Source: Desulfovulcanus ferrireducens
GTDB taxonomy: Bacteria; Desulfobacterota; Desulfovibrionia; Desulfovibrionales; Desulfonatronovibrionaceae
NCBI RefSeq assembly: GCF_018704065.1
Contig: NZ_JAGUQP010000004.1
Location: forward strand, 44,989 to 108,988
Length of the DNA: 64,000 nucleotides
Direction: 5' to 3'
Shown here: one piece after another, positions 26,430 through 35,567 of the stretch
Layout of the letters: every line of letters begins with the position of its first letter
Position numbering within the stretch: position 1 is the stretch's first letter
Translations under genes and position numbers: made by a program
The notes under the pieces: generated by a model
The model's input: only the letters and a program-made list of their open reading frames with translations
Told to the model about the DNA's origin: nothing
Database searches by the model: none

Positions 26430-26562
26430 GGGTGCATCCGGTGGCTGCACTTGGGTTGAGTAGTTGAGTAGGTGAGTGGTTAACCAGGTAGGATGGTCAG
26501 TGGATGTGTGATTCCGTAGTAGAATTTTTCCCTGGTTGCCGCAGTAGGGTTTGCACAGACTC
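26430..26562. repeat. Family A repeat, copy 3
   Basis: GGGTGCATCCGGTGGCTGCA, GTTGAGTAG units, TCCGTAGTAGAATTTTTCCC and a right end GGGTTTGCACAGACTC. It is shorter than copy 1 because the CAGATTCCGAATTATTACC block is missing. Confidence 0.72.
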
Positions 26563-26608
26563 TTTAGCCTTTTGACCTTTTGCCCATTTTCCCTTAACCT
26601 TTGTTTCC

Positions 26609-27388
26609 ATGTTCATAATCGAGCAAAATTTAATCGACCAAACTAAAGAAGCTATTCTAGAAGCCGGGAAAATCATCCTTCATAATTGGGACCGGCCAAA
26701 GCAAATTAGACATAAAGGCCGCATTGATCTGGTTACAGATACTGATGTGGCTGTTGAAGATAAACTAAAATCTTCTCTCAAAGACATCCTGCCTCAGACC
26801 AGTTTTCTGGCTGAAGAATCTGCCAGCAGCACAAAACCAGGCAACCTCACCTGGATCATTGACCCCTTGGATGGAACAACCAATTTCGCTCACCACATTC
26901 CATTTGTGGCCATTTCTGTTGCCCTGTGGGCTGAAAACAATGTTGTCCTGGGTTTTGTTTATCTGCCTATTCTAAAGGAAATGTTCTGGGCGGCACATAA
27001 TAAAGGGGCTTTTTTAAACGATCAAAAAATTTCGGTCTCGACTACAAAAGCACTGGAACAAAGCCTCGTGGCAACTGGATTCCCATACTCTGTTCGAGAG
27101 GACATTGATGAGATAATGACTTATTTAAGAAAGGTGCTCGTTACTGCGCGAGGTGTGCGCCGGCCAGGTTCGGCAGCCATTGATTTGGCTTACACTGCAT
27201 GTGGTCGCTATGATGCCTTTTATGAACTGGGACTAAAACCCTGGGATACAGCCGCAGGGCTCCTGCTTGTCCAGGAGGCAGGAGGAAATATTTCCACTTT
27301 TTCCGATAAGCCTTATACCTTGGGACATCGTCAAATCCTGGCCACCAATGGTCTTGTTCATCAGGCCATGGTTGATTTATTGAGATGA
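26609..27388 (+). CDS. suhB: Inositol monophosphatase family protein (SuhB-like)
   Basis: 259 residues. Metal-binding motifs are intact: DTDVAVEDKL, EESAS, the IDPLDGTTNFAHHIPF signature near residue 88, and the C-terminal KPWDTAAGLLLVQEAGG. These Mg-dependent, Li-sensitive phosphatases hydrolyse inositol phosphates or related sugar and nucleotide phosphates, and SuhB also helps ribosomal RNA transcription in enterobacteria. The stop overlaps the pabA start (ATGA), so it is the first gene of a four-gene coupled operon with the p-aminobenzoate genes. Confidence 0.9.
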   Translation: MFIIEQNLIDQTKEAILEAGKIILHNWDRPKQIRHKGRIDLVTDTDVAVEDKLKSSLKDILPQTSFLAEESASSTKPGNLTWIIDPLDGTTNFAHHIPFVAISVALWAENNVVLGFVYLPILKEMFWAAHNKGAFLNDQKISVSTTKALEQSLVATGFPYSVREDIDEIMTYLRKVLVTARGVRRPGSAAIDLAYTACGRYDAFYELGLKPWDTAAGLLLVQEAGGNISTFSDKPYTLGHRQILATNGLVHQAMVDLLR

Positions 27389-27921
27389 ACATCCTTCTGA
27401 TTGACAATAACGACAGCTTCACCTGCAATCTGGAACATCTTCTGGCCACGACCACAAAGGGAAAGGTTAAGGTTATCCCGTATAACGAGTTAACTTTAGA
27501 ACTGCCGAAAGGATACGATTTTACAGTAATCTCACCTGGGCCAGGAAAACCATCTGAATACCCCCAGTATTCATATCTTTTTGCCCAAAACATACCCATT
27601 CTGGGTATATGTTTGGGTATGCAAATTATTAATAAATTTTTTGGCGGGAAAACAGCACCGTTACAGGGATGCATTCATGGAAAAACCGATGCAATCAGGT
27701 TTATGGGCCGAAACTATCAGGTTGCCCGTTACCACTCGCTCTACTTAAGCCAGGTAGCTGATTGTCTAGAGGTAATTGCAATCAACGCTAGCGGCGTACC
27801 CATGGCGGTACGCCACAAATCTCGCAAAATTCTTGGCTATCAGTTCCATCCAGAGTCTTTTTTAACTCAGGACGGAGAAAATTTTATCAACTATGCCCTT
27901 AAATTTTTCGAGCTCAATTGA
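27385..27921 (+). CDS. pabA: Aminodeoxychorismate synthase, glutamine amidotransferase subunit
   Basis: 178 residues, class I amidotransferase: IDNNDSFTCNLEHLL start, SPGPGKPSEYP oxyanion region, the nucleophile in GICLGMQII (Cys near 74) and the HPES catalytic His-Glu near 153. It delivers ammonia from glutamine to PabB. The start overlaps suhB by four bases, and the end overlaps pabB. The same fold serves TrpG; the PIKGT motif in the partner subunit decides for folate synthesis. Confidence 0.88.
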   Translation: MNILLIDNNDSFTCNLEHLLATTTKGKVKVIPYNELTLELPKGYDFTVISPGPGKPSEYPQYSYLFAQNIPILGICLGMQIINKFFGGKTAPLQGCIHGKTDAIRFMGRNYQVARYHSLYLSQVADCLEVIAINASGVPMAVRHKSRKILGYQFHPESFLTQDGENFINYALKFFELN

Positions 27922-29173
27922 ACCTGAGAGGTTTATATCCATTGCCGCACATCTGGCCCGGCACTACATGGCTGACCTTTTCTTGTCCGGACCAGGATAT
28001 CCAGGCGAAAACACATGCCTGGTTGGAATTAACCCCAGCGACTCCCTGATCGTAAACGAAGAGACCAAACAAGAGGACATCAGCAAATTTGTCTTTTCCA
28101 GTCCAAGTCCTACTTTTGGTTTTTTAAGCTATACCTATGGGCTAAAATTACACTCCATACCCACAAGTAAGACCATAAATTTTCCTTTGGGCCATTTGAA
28201 AAAATATAAAGCTTTGCTTGTCTATAATCTAAAGAGCAAAAAACTCGAATTGTATAGTTATGGTCAAGACGCTAGAGAGCTGGAAAAACTCGTTTCCCAG
28301 TCAGGTCAGCTTAATCTTGATTTTACTCCTTCCCAGATTGCTAGCGAGTTAAAAGGATCTCTTATCAGCTCTCTGGACCGGTCCGCTTATATACAGGGCG
28401 TGAAAAAAGTCCTGGACTATATCCGTGCTGGCTACACTTACCAACTAAATCTTTCCATTAAATTTTCCATAGACTTTAATAACCTGAACCCCCTTGATCT
28501 ATTTCTTCATCTCTGGCGCAAAAAACCTGCCCCGTTTTACGCCTGGTTTTATAGCGGCCAGCACCGGATCATCTCAACTTCTCCTGAACGTTTCCTCCAG
28601 GTTAAAAACGGCAATGTTTTGTCCCAGCCTATCAAAGGCACGCTTTCTTTCCAGCGCTTCGATCCAGCTCTTGTTTCCCAACTGACCAGCTCCGATAAGG
28701 AAGATGCAGAGTTATCCATGATAGTAGACCTGATCCGAAACGACATTTCCTATAATTGCGCTTACGGAACAGTGAGGGTGAACGGCCATAAATCAACTTT
28801 TATTGTGGACAATCTGATTCAGATGTATTCAAATGTTCAGGGAAGGCTGCGTGAAGATAGAACTTGTGTGGACCTTTTACTGGATGCATTTCCCGGAGGT
28901 TCTGTCACTGGCTGCCCAAAGAAAAAATCCATGGAGCTTATCGAAGAACTAGAGCCTCATGCCAGGGACATTTACTGCGGGACATTCTTTATAATTTGGG
29001 ACAAAAAAAATATGGATTCATCCATTGCCATCAGAACCGGTTATTACGATACCAGGGCCAAAAAATTTCACTTTTTTGCCGGTAGCGGCATCGTCATCGA
29101 CTCTGATCCTGAAAAAGAGTACCTGGAAACTTTGGCTAAAGCAGAAAAATTTCTGGACATAGTTCAATCATGA
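27893..29173 (+). CDS. pabB: Aminodeoxychorismate synthase component I
   Basis: 426 residues, chorismate-binding fold. The lysine motif PIKGT near residues 246-250 marks PabB (TrpE has PIAGT); EDAELSMIVDLIRND and GSVTGCPKKKSMELIEELE follow, then the GSGIVIDSDPEKEYLE end. It makes 4-amino-4-deoxychorismate for folate. The ATG chosen overlaps pabA by 29 bases, a somewhat long overlap, so a start further in is possible. The N-terminal domain is shorter than in E. coli. Confidence 0.88.
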   Translation: MPLNFSSSIEPERFISIAAHLARHYMADLFLSGPGYPGENTCLVGINPSDSLIVNEETKQEDISKFVFSSPSPTFGFLSYTYGLKLHSIPTSKTINFPLGHLKKYKALLVYNLKSKKLELYSYGQDARELEKLVSQSGQLNLDFTPSQIASELKGSLISSLDRSAYIQGVKKVLDYIRAGYTYQLNLSIKFSIDFNNLNPLDLFLHLWRKKPAPFYAWFYSGQHRIISTSPERFLQVKNGNVLSQPIKGTLSFQRFDPALVSQLTSSDKEDAELSMIVDLIRNDISYNCAYGTVRVNGHKSTFIVDNLIQMYSNVQGRLREDRTCVDLLLDAFPGGSVTGCPKKKSMELIEELEPHARDIYCGTFFIIWDKKNMDSSIAIRTGYYDTRAKKFHFFAGSGIVIDSDPEKEYLETLAKAEKFLDIVQS

Positions 29174-29940
29174 TCTATTTTTACAAAAACGATTTTCATG
29201 AAGACCATGTCAGGTTAAATGTGCAGGGCCCGGCCTTTAAATTCGGCTTTGGCTTTTTTGAAACCCTGTTTTATAACCAAAAAAAAGTATGCCACCTGGA
29301 GGCCCATCTAACTCGCCTGCTCTCCAGCCTTGAAACATTCAGCGTGCCCTATCAACGCGTGGACTTCGAATCGGTGATCCAGGAAGTTCTTTATCAGAAT
29401 GGTCTTTTAGACGACTTTGCCCGGATAAATATCTACTATTTTCTGGACTCTGACACAGCAGCCTCATCACCTCTTATTGCTGCTGCCCGTTACTCGCCTG
29501 CCCCGGACAAAACTTACCGCCTGCTTATTTCACCAAATCATCTTCACACATATTTAAGCTCGCATAAGACTATGAACTACATGTATTACTATCTCGAGCG
29601 AGCTTTGGCTTTACAAAAAGGCTTTGATGACGCTTTGATCACAAATAACAGGGAGCATGTACTGGAAGCTTCCACTGCTTCTCTGCTATTCAGCGATGGA
29701 ATAAAATTTTACTCCCCGGCTTCAAAATATAAACTCCCCGGCACGAGTACTGCCGTAGCCCGTTCAGTTATAGACATTAAAGAAGAGGTCATAAACTTAG
29801 ATAACCTGCCTTCGTTTAAACACGTTTATATCCTTAACTCGCTCATCGGCATGAAGCCCGTGATCCAGATAGACGATTTGAAGTTTGAGCCGGAATATAA
29901 AACCTGTCGATTGGTTTCGGAAAAAATTCTTTTTCCTTAA
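29170..29940 (+). CDS. pabC: Aminotransferase class IV, probable aminodeoxychorismate lyase
   Basis: 256 residues. Fold-type IV PLP enzyme: GFGFFETLFYNQ near residue 27, Schiff-base lysine in SHKTMNYMYYYLERALA, and EASTASLLFSDG substrate loop. Class IV covers branched-chain and D-amino acid transaminases too, but the four-base overlap with pabB identifies it as the lyase releasing p-aminobenzoate and pyruvate. Confidence 0.87.
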   Translation: MIYFYKNDFHEDHVRLNVQGPAFKFGFGFFETLFYNQKKVCHLEAHLTRLLSSLETFSVPYQRVDFESVIQEVLYQNGLLDDFARINIYYFLDSDTAASSPLIAAARYSPAPDKTYRLLISPNHLHTYLSSHKTMNYMYYYLERALALQKGFDDALITNNREHVLEASTASLLFSDGIKFYSPASKYKLPGTSTAVARSVIDIKEEVINLDNLPSFKHVYILNSLIGMKPVIQIDDLKFEPEYKTCRLVSEKILFP

Positions 29941-30138
29941 GTAGAGGTGCAGCGTGCTCCTACTTCTTCATCCAACACGCATTTACAAGGATTGAGGGCT
30001 TGGCCACAGAATCACTCAGCCAAAGACAGAGGGCAGGTTCAACTTTCAATTTTCAACTAATTTAAAATCATTCCTGATATTTCTATTCCCAAACTATTGA
30101 CAAAAAATTAAGCTCACATTAAGGACTTTAATCCTTGT

Positions 30139-30215
30139 CGGGAAGTGGCGCAGCCTGGTAGCGCACCTGCCTTGGGAGCAGGGGGCCGCTGGTTCAAATC
30201 CAGTCTTCCCGACCA
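30139..30215 (+). tRNA. tRNA-Pro (anticodon TGG)
   Basis: 77-base cloverleaf, acceptor CGGGAAG/CTTCCCG, discriminator A, encoded CCA (30213-30215); anticodon stem CCTGC/GCAGG around CTTGGGA gives TGG. Confidence 0.95.
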
Positions 30216-30225
30216 TAGCAATCAA

Positions 30226-30263
30226 GGGGTTACGGATAAATTTCTGTAACCCTATTTTATTTT
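30226..30263 (+). terminator. Rho-independent terminator after tRNA-Pro
   Basis: Stem GGGTTAC/GTAACCC with a 12-base loop followed by TATTTTATTTT. Confidence 0.8.
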
Positions 30264-30332
30264 GGGCAATGTTTCGGGGAACATTATCCAGCCAAACCCA
30301 CTTACAGCCAGCCACACACTTTTTTTATAAAC

Positions 30333-30602
30333 CTAACCTATACTAACTCCGCCTTGTTCTTCTTCGCCCTCAACCCATTCGATCTCCAATTCAAGTGTTC
30401 TTTTGACCCTCGCCTTGGTCTCTTCTTCCACTTTAACCTCAAGAGTCAAATTCTTTGGAAAACTCAAGACGATCTCATTCGTTCCCTGCTTTAAAATCAA
30501 ACTTCCTTGTTCGATTTTATCTGCTACCTGTCTTAAAAAAACGGCCACTTCCTGGGCTGTTTTTCTCTCTTCACTTTTAAATAGCACTTGTTCTCTGCCC
30601 AT
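30333..30602 (-). CDS. Amphi-Trp domain protein
   Basis: 89 residues from ATG 30602, chosen because GGAGGG lies just upstream; a longer open frame to 30647 has no such site. The sequence (VLFKSEERKTAQEVAVFLRQ, LILKQGTNEIVLSFPKN, then an acidic strand ELEIEWVEGEEEQ) fits the small amphi-Trp family, which is common in archaea and sulfate reducers and has no known function. The acidic end suggests a soluble, perhaps nucleic-acid- or protein-binding partner. Confidence 0.75.
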   Translation of the reverse strand: MGREQVLFKSEERKTAQEVAVFLRQVADKIEQGSLILKQGTNEIVLSFPKNLTLEVKVEEETKARVKRTLELEIEWVEGEEEQGGVSIG

Positions 30603-30653
30603 AGTCCCTCCTTTATTTTTTGATATAGAACACAAACCTATCTTCAACTAACT

Positions 30654-31133
30654 TTAGATAACTACAAATTCTACCTGTGGATGATCATCAATCCAGCAAA
30701 TCTTAGCCAAAGAGGGTTGACCATCCCGAGGGTGAAACAATGAACCCGGGTTCAAGAGATATGCACCGGTTTTTGCCTGGCCCCAGAAACGACGATGAGT
30801 ATGCCCAAAAAGAATCAAATTATACTCAGGGCCGAAGGCCTGTGCTACACTTTCCCCCACATTTGCTCCCCGGCCAAAACCATGGGCAATACCTATCTTT
30901 TTACCGGCCAATTCCAGGCTTAAACTAGGAGGCATATCTGTTAATTGAAAATCACAATTTCCCCGCACAGCATAAAATCTGGGATGGGCATTCAAAAAAG
31001 CCCAGGTATCCTGACCCACAATATCTCCGCAATGTATAAGCACATCTGCCTGTTCAAGATGCGCCCTAAAAATCCAGACCAATTCATCATTAGGGGATTT
31101 AAGATGTGTATCTGAAATTACCGCGATGATCAT
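30654..31133 (-). CDS. YfcE/MJ0936-type metallophosphoesterase
   Basis: 159 residues, the short calcineurin-like type. Metal ligands are visible in ISDTHL, HCGDIVG, VRGNCD, AHGFG and LFGHTHRRF, and LLNPGSL closes the fold. Homologues hydrolyse phosphodiesters such as bis-p-nitrophenyl phosphate; the physiological substrate is unknown. It follows the NtrC-type gene by 60 bases on the same strand. Confidence 0.87.
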   Translation of the reverse strand: MIIAVISDTHLKSPNDELVWIFRAHLEQADVLIHCGDIVGQDTWAFLNAHPRFYAVRGNCDFQLTDMPPSLSLELAGKKIGIAHGFGRGANVGESVAQAFGPEYNLILFGHTHRRFWGQAKTGAYLLNPGSLFHPRDGQPSLAKICWIDDHPQVEFVVI

Positions 31134-31193
31134 CTTAATTCTATCTAGTCAAAGGATTCAACAAGCAACCAGTTAACCAAAACTCAAATCGCC

Positions 31194-32567
31194 TTAATCC
31201 TCTATTTGTGTAAGACCAACTTTACTTAGCCTGTACCTGAACTGGCGCAGGTTAAGCCCCAAAAGGCCAGCTGCTTTACTTTTATGATTATTTGTCCGCT
31301 CAAGGGCCTGTTCTAAAATCTCTTTTTCCTGCTCCAAAAGGTAGTCATCCAGACTAATTTTCCCTTGTAATACTTCTTCTATTCCAGAGGATCTATCACT
31401 CACCTGGGGCTGTTCATAAATCACTAAGGAGTTAGGAGTAATTTTATCTCCTGTCTCCAGGGCCACTGCCCGCTCAACAATATTTTCCAACTCCCGGACA
31501 TTACCCGGATAAGTGTATTTCAAAAGTTTTTCCTCGGCCTCTGGAGTAAATTCGTGCACATTCTTTTTTTGTTCAGCACAGGCTCTTTGTAAAAAATACC
31601 TGGCCAGCAGCAAAATGTCTTCTCCCCGTTCACGCAAAGGAGGGAGGTTAACAATGACTCCGCTTAAACGATAATAAAGGTCCTCCCGAAAATTTCCCTG
31701 AGCTACTTCCTGCTCCACCAATTTATTCGTGGCCGCGATAAAACGCACATCAACGTGCCTTTCCTCTACAGCGCCCAAGGGGATAAAACACCGTTCCTGA
31801 ATGCAACGCAGAAGTTTGACCTGTGTCGAGGGCTTAAGTTCCGCCACTTCGTCTAGAAATACCGTACCCCCTTCAGCAGCCTCTAAAAGGCCTTTTTTAG
31901 GTCGATCTGCACCGGTAAACGCCCCTTTGGAATAACCAAAGAGTTCACTTTCTATTAGATTGTCAGGCAGTCCACCACAATTTATGGCCAGAAAAGGTTT
32001 GTCTTTGCGCCCACTTTCATTGTGAATAGCCCGGGCGATGAGTTCTTTTCCCGTGCCTGACTCTCCTGTGATAAGCACATTTATTTCAGTCGGGGCGATT
32101 TTTTTTACCAAATCAAAGACTTCCTGCATCTTCTTACTTTGGCCAATAATTTGACCATAGTAGCCTTTAATCTGGCCTTTGAGGAAAATATTTTCCTCTC
32201 TCAAACGGCTGGCTTCCAGGATTCGTTCCACAATCAGCAAGAACTCATCCAGGTCAAAGGGTTTGCTGATATAATCAGCCGCGCCCAGTTTCATGGCTTC
32301 AACAGCACTCTGGGTTTCAGCAAAGGCTGTAATCATGACCACCGGCAAATCCGGATGGTAATTTTTAAGTTCTTTAAGCAAATCCAAACCGCTTTCCTGG
32401 CCCAACTTTAGATCCAGCAAAACCAGATCCGGGACATGGGTCTTTAAGAGCTCCCAAGCCTGAGCCGAATTTTCCCCTTTCCAGACCCTGTGCCCTTTTT
32501 TAACCAGAGCTATTTCTAATACTTCACGCAGACTCAGATCGTCATCAACAATAAGAATATTTGCCAT
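31194..32567 (-). CDS. Sigma-54-dependent response regulator (NtrC/AtoC family)
   Basis: 457 residues: receiver (1-120, acceptor in [13 protein letters not shown]), AAA+ sigma-54 activator (about 140-375) and a Fis-type helix-turn-helix at the end. Walker A is [14 protein letters not shown], the sigma-54-contacting loop is [15 protein letters not shown], Walker B is GGTVFLDEV, and the arginine finger region is in [12 protein letters not shown]. The C-terminus reads [20 protein letters not shown]. No sensor kinase is adjacent, so its input is unknown. Confidence 0.92.
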   Translation of the reverse strand: MANILIVDDDLSLREVLEIALVKKGHRVWKGENSAQAWELLKTHVPDLVLLDLKLGQESGLDLLKELKNYHPDLPVVMITAFAETQSAVEAMKLGAADYISKPFDLDEFLLIVERILEASRLREENIFLKGQIKGYYGQIIGQSKKMQEVFDLVKKIAPTEINVLITGESGTGKELIARAIHNESGRKDKPFLAINCGGLPDNLIESELFGYSKGAFTGADRPKKGLLEAAEGGTVFLDEVAELKPSTQVKLLRCIQERCFIPLGAVEERHVDVRFIAATNKLVEQEVAQGNFREDLYYRLSGVIVNLPPLRERGEDILLLARYFLQRACAEQKKNVHEFTPEAEEKLLKYTYPGNVRELENIVERAVALETGDKITPNSLVIYEQPQVSDRSSGIEEVLQGKISLDDYLLEQEKEILEQALERTNNHKSKAAGLLGLNLRQFRYRLSKVGLTQIED

Positions 32568-32705
32568 ATTTTTTAATGTGGAGGTTTAAGGTATTCGCAA
32601 TCTATTGTGTTTATTATAAGTTTAGTTGCTTACTGCTTAAATGTTTTATTGGTTTATTAGCTAACTACTCGACTACTCGACTACTTAAAAAATACAGGCT
32701 ATAAA

Positions 32706-33980
32706 TTAAATCCTGTTGAAAACCAAACGGCCGCGCAGAAAATGAGCCATGACCTGGCCTCTTAATTTCTGTCCCAAAGCTGGAGTATTTTTACCTTTGG
32801 AGAGCATGGTCTCCGGGCCTACCTCCCACTCTGCCTCCGGAGCAAAGAGGAAGAAGTCTGCTACATCTCCTTCCTGAAAAGCATTCGCCTTAAGATCAAA
32901 AATTTCAGCTGGCGCCTGCACAAAAAGCCGGATTAAATCATCATTACTTAGTACCCCATCCAGTACCAGACCAAAGCAAAGACTCAATGCCGTGTCCAGA
33001 CCGGAAATACCATTTGGTGCTTCAGCAAAAGGAACATCCTTTTCAAATTGGGCATGAGGGGCATGGTCCGTGGCCAACACGTCAATTACTTTCTCACGCA
33101 CAGCCTGTTGCAAGGCCAGGACATCATCTTTTGTTCGCAAAGGAGGATTGACTTTGGCCAAGGTATTATAACCCTGGACTAGGGTTTCATCCCAGACAAG
33201 GTAATGCGGGCAGGTCTCCGCCGTGATGGGAATAGATTTTTGTTTGGCCCAGGCAATCAATTCTACAGACTGACGACAGCTAATATGAGCTAGATGAATA
33301 GGTAAATCAAGATACGCTGCCATGAGGATATCCCTGGCTACCTGCATGGTTTCTGCCACTGAAGGGATACCTTTTAATCCCAAATACGCGGATACCTCTC
33401 CCTCATTCATTAGGCCTTCGTGGCTCAAATAACTGTCTTCACAATGATCGATGACTTTTAACCCCAAGTCAGAACTATATTCCACAGCACGGCGAAAAAG
33501 TTCGTTATTTTCTACAGGCAAACCATCATTTGAAAAGGCTTTGCAACCAGCTTCGGCCAGTTCAGCCATGGGCGATAGTTCTTTACCGGTCAGTCCTTTG
33601 GTCAATGCCCCGATGGGATGTAGAAATGGGCCATGAGGATGAAAATTCCTGGCCTGTTCGAGCATAAACTCTGTCACTGATGCTGAGTCATTAACAGGAT
33701 TGGTATTTGCCATGGCCATAACCTGACCAAAACCTCCGGCTATGGCTGCTTTTAGGCCAGAATTAATATCCTCTTTATATTCAAATCCAGGCTCACGCAG
33801 GTGTACGTGCACGTCTATAAGACTGGGCCAAAGCAAGAACCCTTGACCATCGAATTCTTCTTCTGCCTGAACTCTCTCTGTCCCTCCGGGCACAAACTCC
33901 TTGATCTTGCCTTGATGGACTATAAGATCCCCTTTTTTATCGTTTAGAACCACATTTTTAACCACTAAATCTGCCTGCAT
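32706..33980 (-). CDS. pyrC: Dihydroorotase, class I
   Basis: 424 residues. DVHVHLREPGFEYKEDI gives the first zinc His pair; DHCEDS, LAHISC and ATDHAPH provide further ligands and the catalytic Asp; AEFGLDTAL-like region reads GISGLDTALSL. It closes carbamoyl-aspartate to dihydroorotate in pyrimidine synthesis. It lies downstream of pyrB on the same strand, with 173 bases between them that are mostly a small mobile element (34033-34152); without it the gap would be about 49 bases. Confidence 0.92.
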   Translation of the reverse strand: MQADLVVKNVVLNDKKGDLIVHQGKIKEFVPGGTERVQAEEEFDGQGFLLWPSLIDVHVHLREPGFEYKEDINSGLKAAIAGGFGQVMAMANTNPVNDSASVTEFMLEQARNFHPHGPFLHPIGALTKGLTGKELSPMAELAEAGCKAFSNDGLPVENNELFRRAVEYSSDLGLKVIDHCEDSYLSHEGLMNEGEVSAYLGLKGIPSVAETMQVARDILMAAYLDLPIHLAHISCRQSVELIAWAKQKSIPITAETCPHYLVWDETLVQGYNTLAKVNPPLRTKDDVLALQQAVREKVIDVLATDHAPHAQFEKDVPFAEAPNGISGLDTALSLCFGLVLDGVLSNDDLIRLFVQAPAEIFDLKANAFQEGDVADFFLFAPEAEWEVGPETMLSKGKNTPALGQKLRGQVMAHFLRGRLVFNRI

Positions 33981-34032
33981 TTAAGCCCCCGAATTGAGTT
34001 TGTTGCGTTAGCTCTTCACTTAAACTACTTTA

Positions 34033-34152
34033 GAGCCTGTGGCCGAACCTTCCTATCACCTTAATTTCCATGGTTTATTCTAGTCTTTGTACCAGCATAA
34101 AAGAAACCAAGACTTTCAATCAGCGCTTAAAACAGGGTTTGGCCACATGTTC
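34033..34152. mobile_element. Family B element, deleted copy B4 (120 bp) at the pyrB stop
   Basis: Ends GAGCCTGTGGCCGAACC and GGTTTGGCCACATGTTC are inverted and match the family ends. TTTA flanks it at 34029-34032 and 34153-34156, a 4-bp target duplication. The right half is the family left end in reverse (GAAACCAAGACTTTCAATC), joined to AGTCTTTGTACCAGCAT in forward orientation, so internal deletion or rearrangement removed the main hairpin. The right TTTA supplies the complement of the pyrB TAA stop. Confidence 0.78.
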
Positions 34153-34153
34153 T

Positions 34154-35092
34154 TTAATGATGTAGTTGGGTCCCGGGACGAGCCAGATAAAGATAGAGAA
34201 CGGCCATACGAACTGCCACGCCGGCTTCCACCTGGTCCAGGATCAAACTCCGATCCCCGTCCGCCAATTCCGAGGAAATCTCAACGCCTCGGTTCATGGG
34301 GCCTGGATGCATAATCTTAACATCATCCTTGGCCAGAGCAAGGTGTTTGCGGGCTAACCCATAGCGCTGGGCATACTCTCTTAAATCTGGCAACAGCCCT
34401 GCTTCCTGACGCTCCAATTGAAGCCTTAGACAAATAATGGCGTCTACTCCTTCACAGGCCCGTTCAAGATCTGTAAATAATGTCACCGGCCAGTTTTTTA
34501 CATCAAAAGGAAGCAAGGTCCTAGGGGCGCAGAGCCTCACCCTGGCACCCAGCTTGGTCAAGAGGATGATATCAGATCTTGCCACCCGGCTATGAGCAAT
34601 GTCTCCGAGGATAAGAATCTCCCTGTTCTCAAAACTTTCCCAGACTTGACTCAAAGTAAAGCCATCCAAGAGGGCCTGAGTAGGATGAGCATGCCAACCA
34701 TCGCCGGCATTGATCACTGTACAGTACAAATTTTTAGCCAGAAACTCAGCCGCTCCGCTGAAACTATGCCGGACGACAATGGCATCCGGACGCATGGCTT
34801 GCAAAGTTAGGGCAGTGTCTTTAAGACTCTCTCCTTTAAGGAGGCTACTGCCCGACTTGCTCAAGGAAAAACTATCTGCCGAAAGGCGTTTAGCGGCCAT
34901 ATCAAAGGAGGTCTTGGTCCTGGTGGAGGGTTCGGCAAAAAAAAGAACTACACTCTTACCTTTTAAAGTAGGTACTTTCTTTACCGGCCTGCGGTTAATT
35001 TCCAAAAAATGGCGGGCCGTCTCAAAAACATGCCGGATTTCCTCGACTGATAACTGAGAAACATCCAAAAGGTCCTTGTGCGACCAATGCAT
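34154..35092 (-). CDS. pyrB: Aspartate carbamoyltransferase catalytic subunit
   Basis: 312 residues. Carbamoyl-phosphate motif [13 protein letters not shown] at about 51-63, the mobile [13 protein letters not shown] loop, [17 protein letters not shown], and [12 protein letters not shown] near the C-terminus are all intact. First committed step of pyrimidine synthesis. No pyrI regulatory subunit is nearby. The C-terminus [12 protein letters not shown] ends exactly at the family B insertion, so the last residues may have changed on insertion. Confidence 0.93.
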   Translation of the reverse strand: MHWSHKDLLDVSQLSVEEIRHVFETARHFLEINRRPVKKVPTLKGKSVVLFFAEPSTRTKTSFDMAAKRLSADSFSLSKSGSSLLKGESLKDTALTLQAMRPDAIVVRHSFSGAAEFLAKNLYCTVINAGDGWHAHPTQALLDGFTLSQVWESFENREILILGDIAHSRVARSDIILLTKLGARVRLCAPRTLLPFDVKNWPVTLFTDLERACEGVDAIICLRLQLERQEAGLLPDLREYAQRYGLARKHLALAKDDVKIMHPGPMNRGVEISSELADGDRSLILDQVEAGVAVRMAVLYLYLARPGTQLHH

Positions 35093-35145
35093 AATTTTAC
35101 CTCATAATTCGTGATTTGTTCAAATGGCGCTTACTCGGCACATAA

Positions 35146-35463
35146 GAGTCTGTGGCCAAACCATATTTTGACTACCAGATTGAAAATCCTGGTTTCTTGA
35201 AAGCATTGCAAAGGGCTGGGTAAACCATCTTGACGAAGCTTGCGGATAAGCAGAGCATCGGGGTGACGAAGCTAAATAGCCAGAAGTATTTGCCATAACT
35301 ATCGACAATAAAAAGAATATTCATTTATCCCCAATGCCCCGTTATGCTCTGCCCGCAAGCAAGTCTTAGTTGGATCCAGGCATTTGCACCAGCATGAAAG
35401 AAATCAGGATTGAAAAAAATTATGATAAAGTTGGCCTCTTAAGCAAGGTTCGGCCACAGACTC
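35146..35463. mobile_element. Family B non-autonomous element, copy B2 (318 bp)
   Basis: Left end GAGTCTGTGGCCAAACC, right end GGTTCGGCCACAGACTC, and ATAA on both flanks (35142-35145, 35464-35467). Subterminal GATTGAAAATCCTGGTTTC and GAAATCAGGATTGAAA are imperfect inverted repeats, and the core hairpin pairs GCTTGCGG..GCAGAGCAT with ATGCTCTGC.CCGCAAGC. This is the simplest complete copy. It fills most of the 475-base gap before rimO; no gene is seen. Confidence 0.82.
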
Positions 35464-35567
35464 ATAAATCTTTTGCCATATACATAAAAAGTTAAAAAAA
35501 GAAAAGTTTGATTAAGTGCACATAGTCAGTCATCAATATAACTCAAAAAATAAAACAGAAAAACACA

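Noticed and set aside
32660..32700. CTACTCGACTACTCGACTAC short tandem near pyrC as a regulatory array
   Set aside because: Only about two and a half units and no dyad; it looks like low-complexity sequence related to the GTTGAGTAG units elsewhere.
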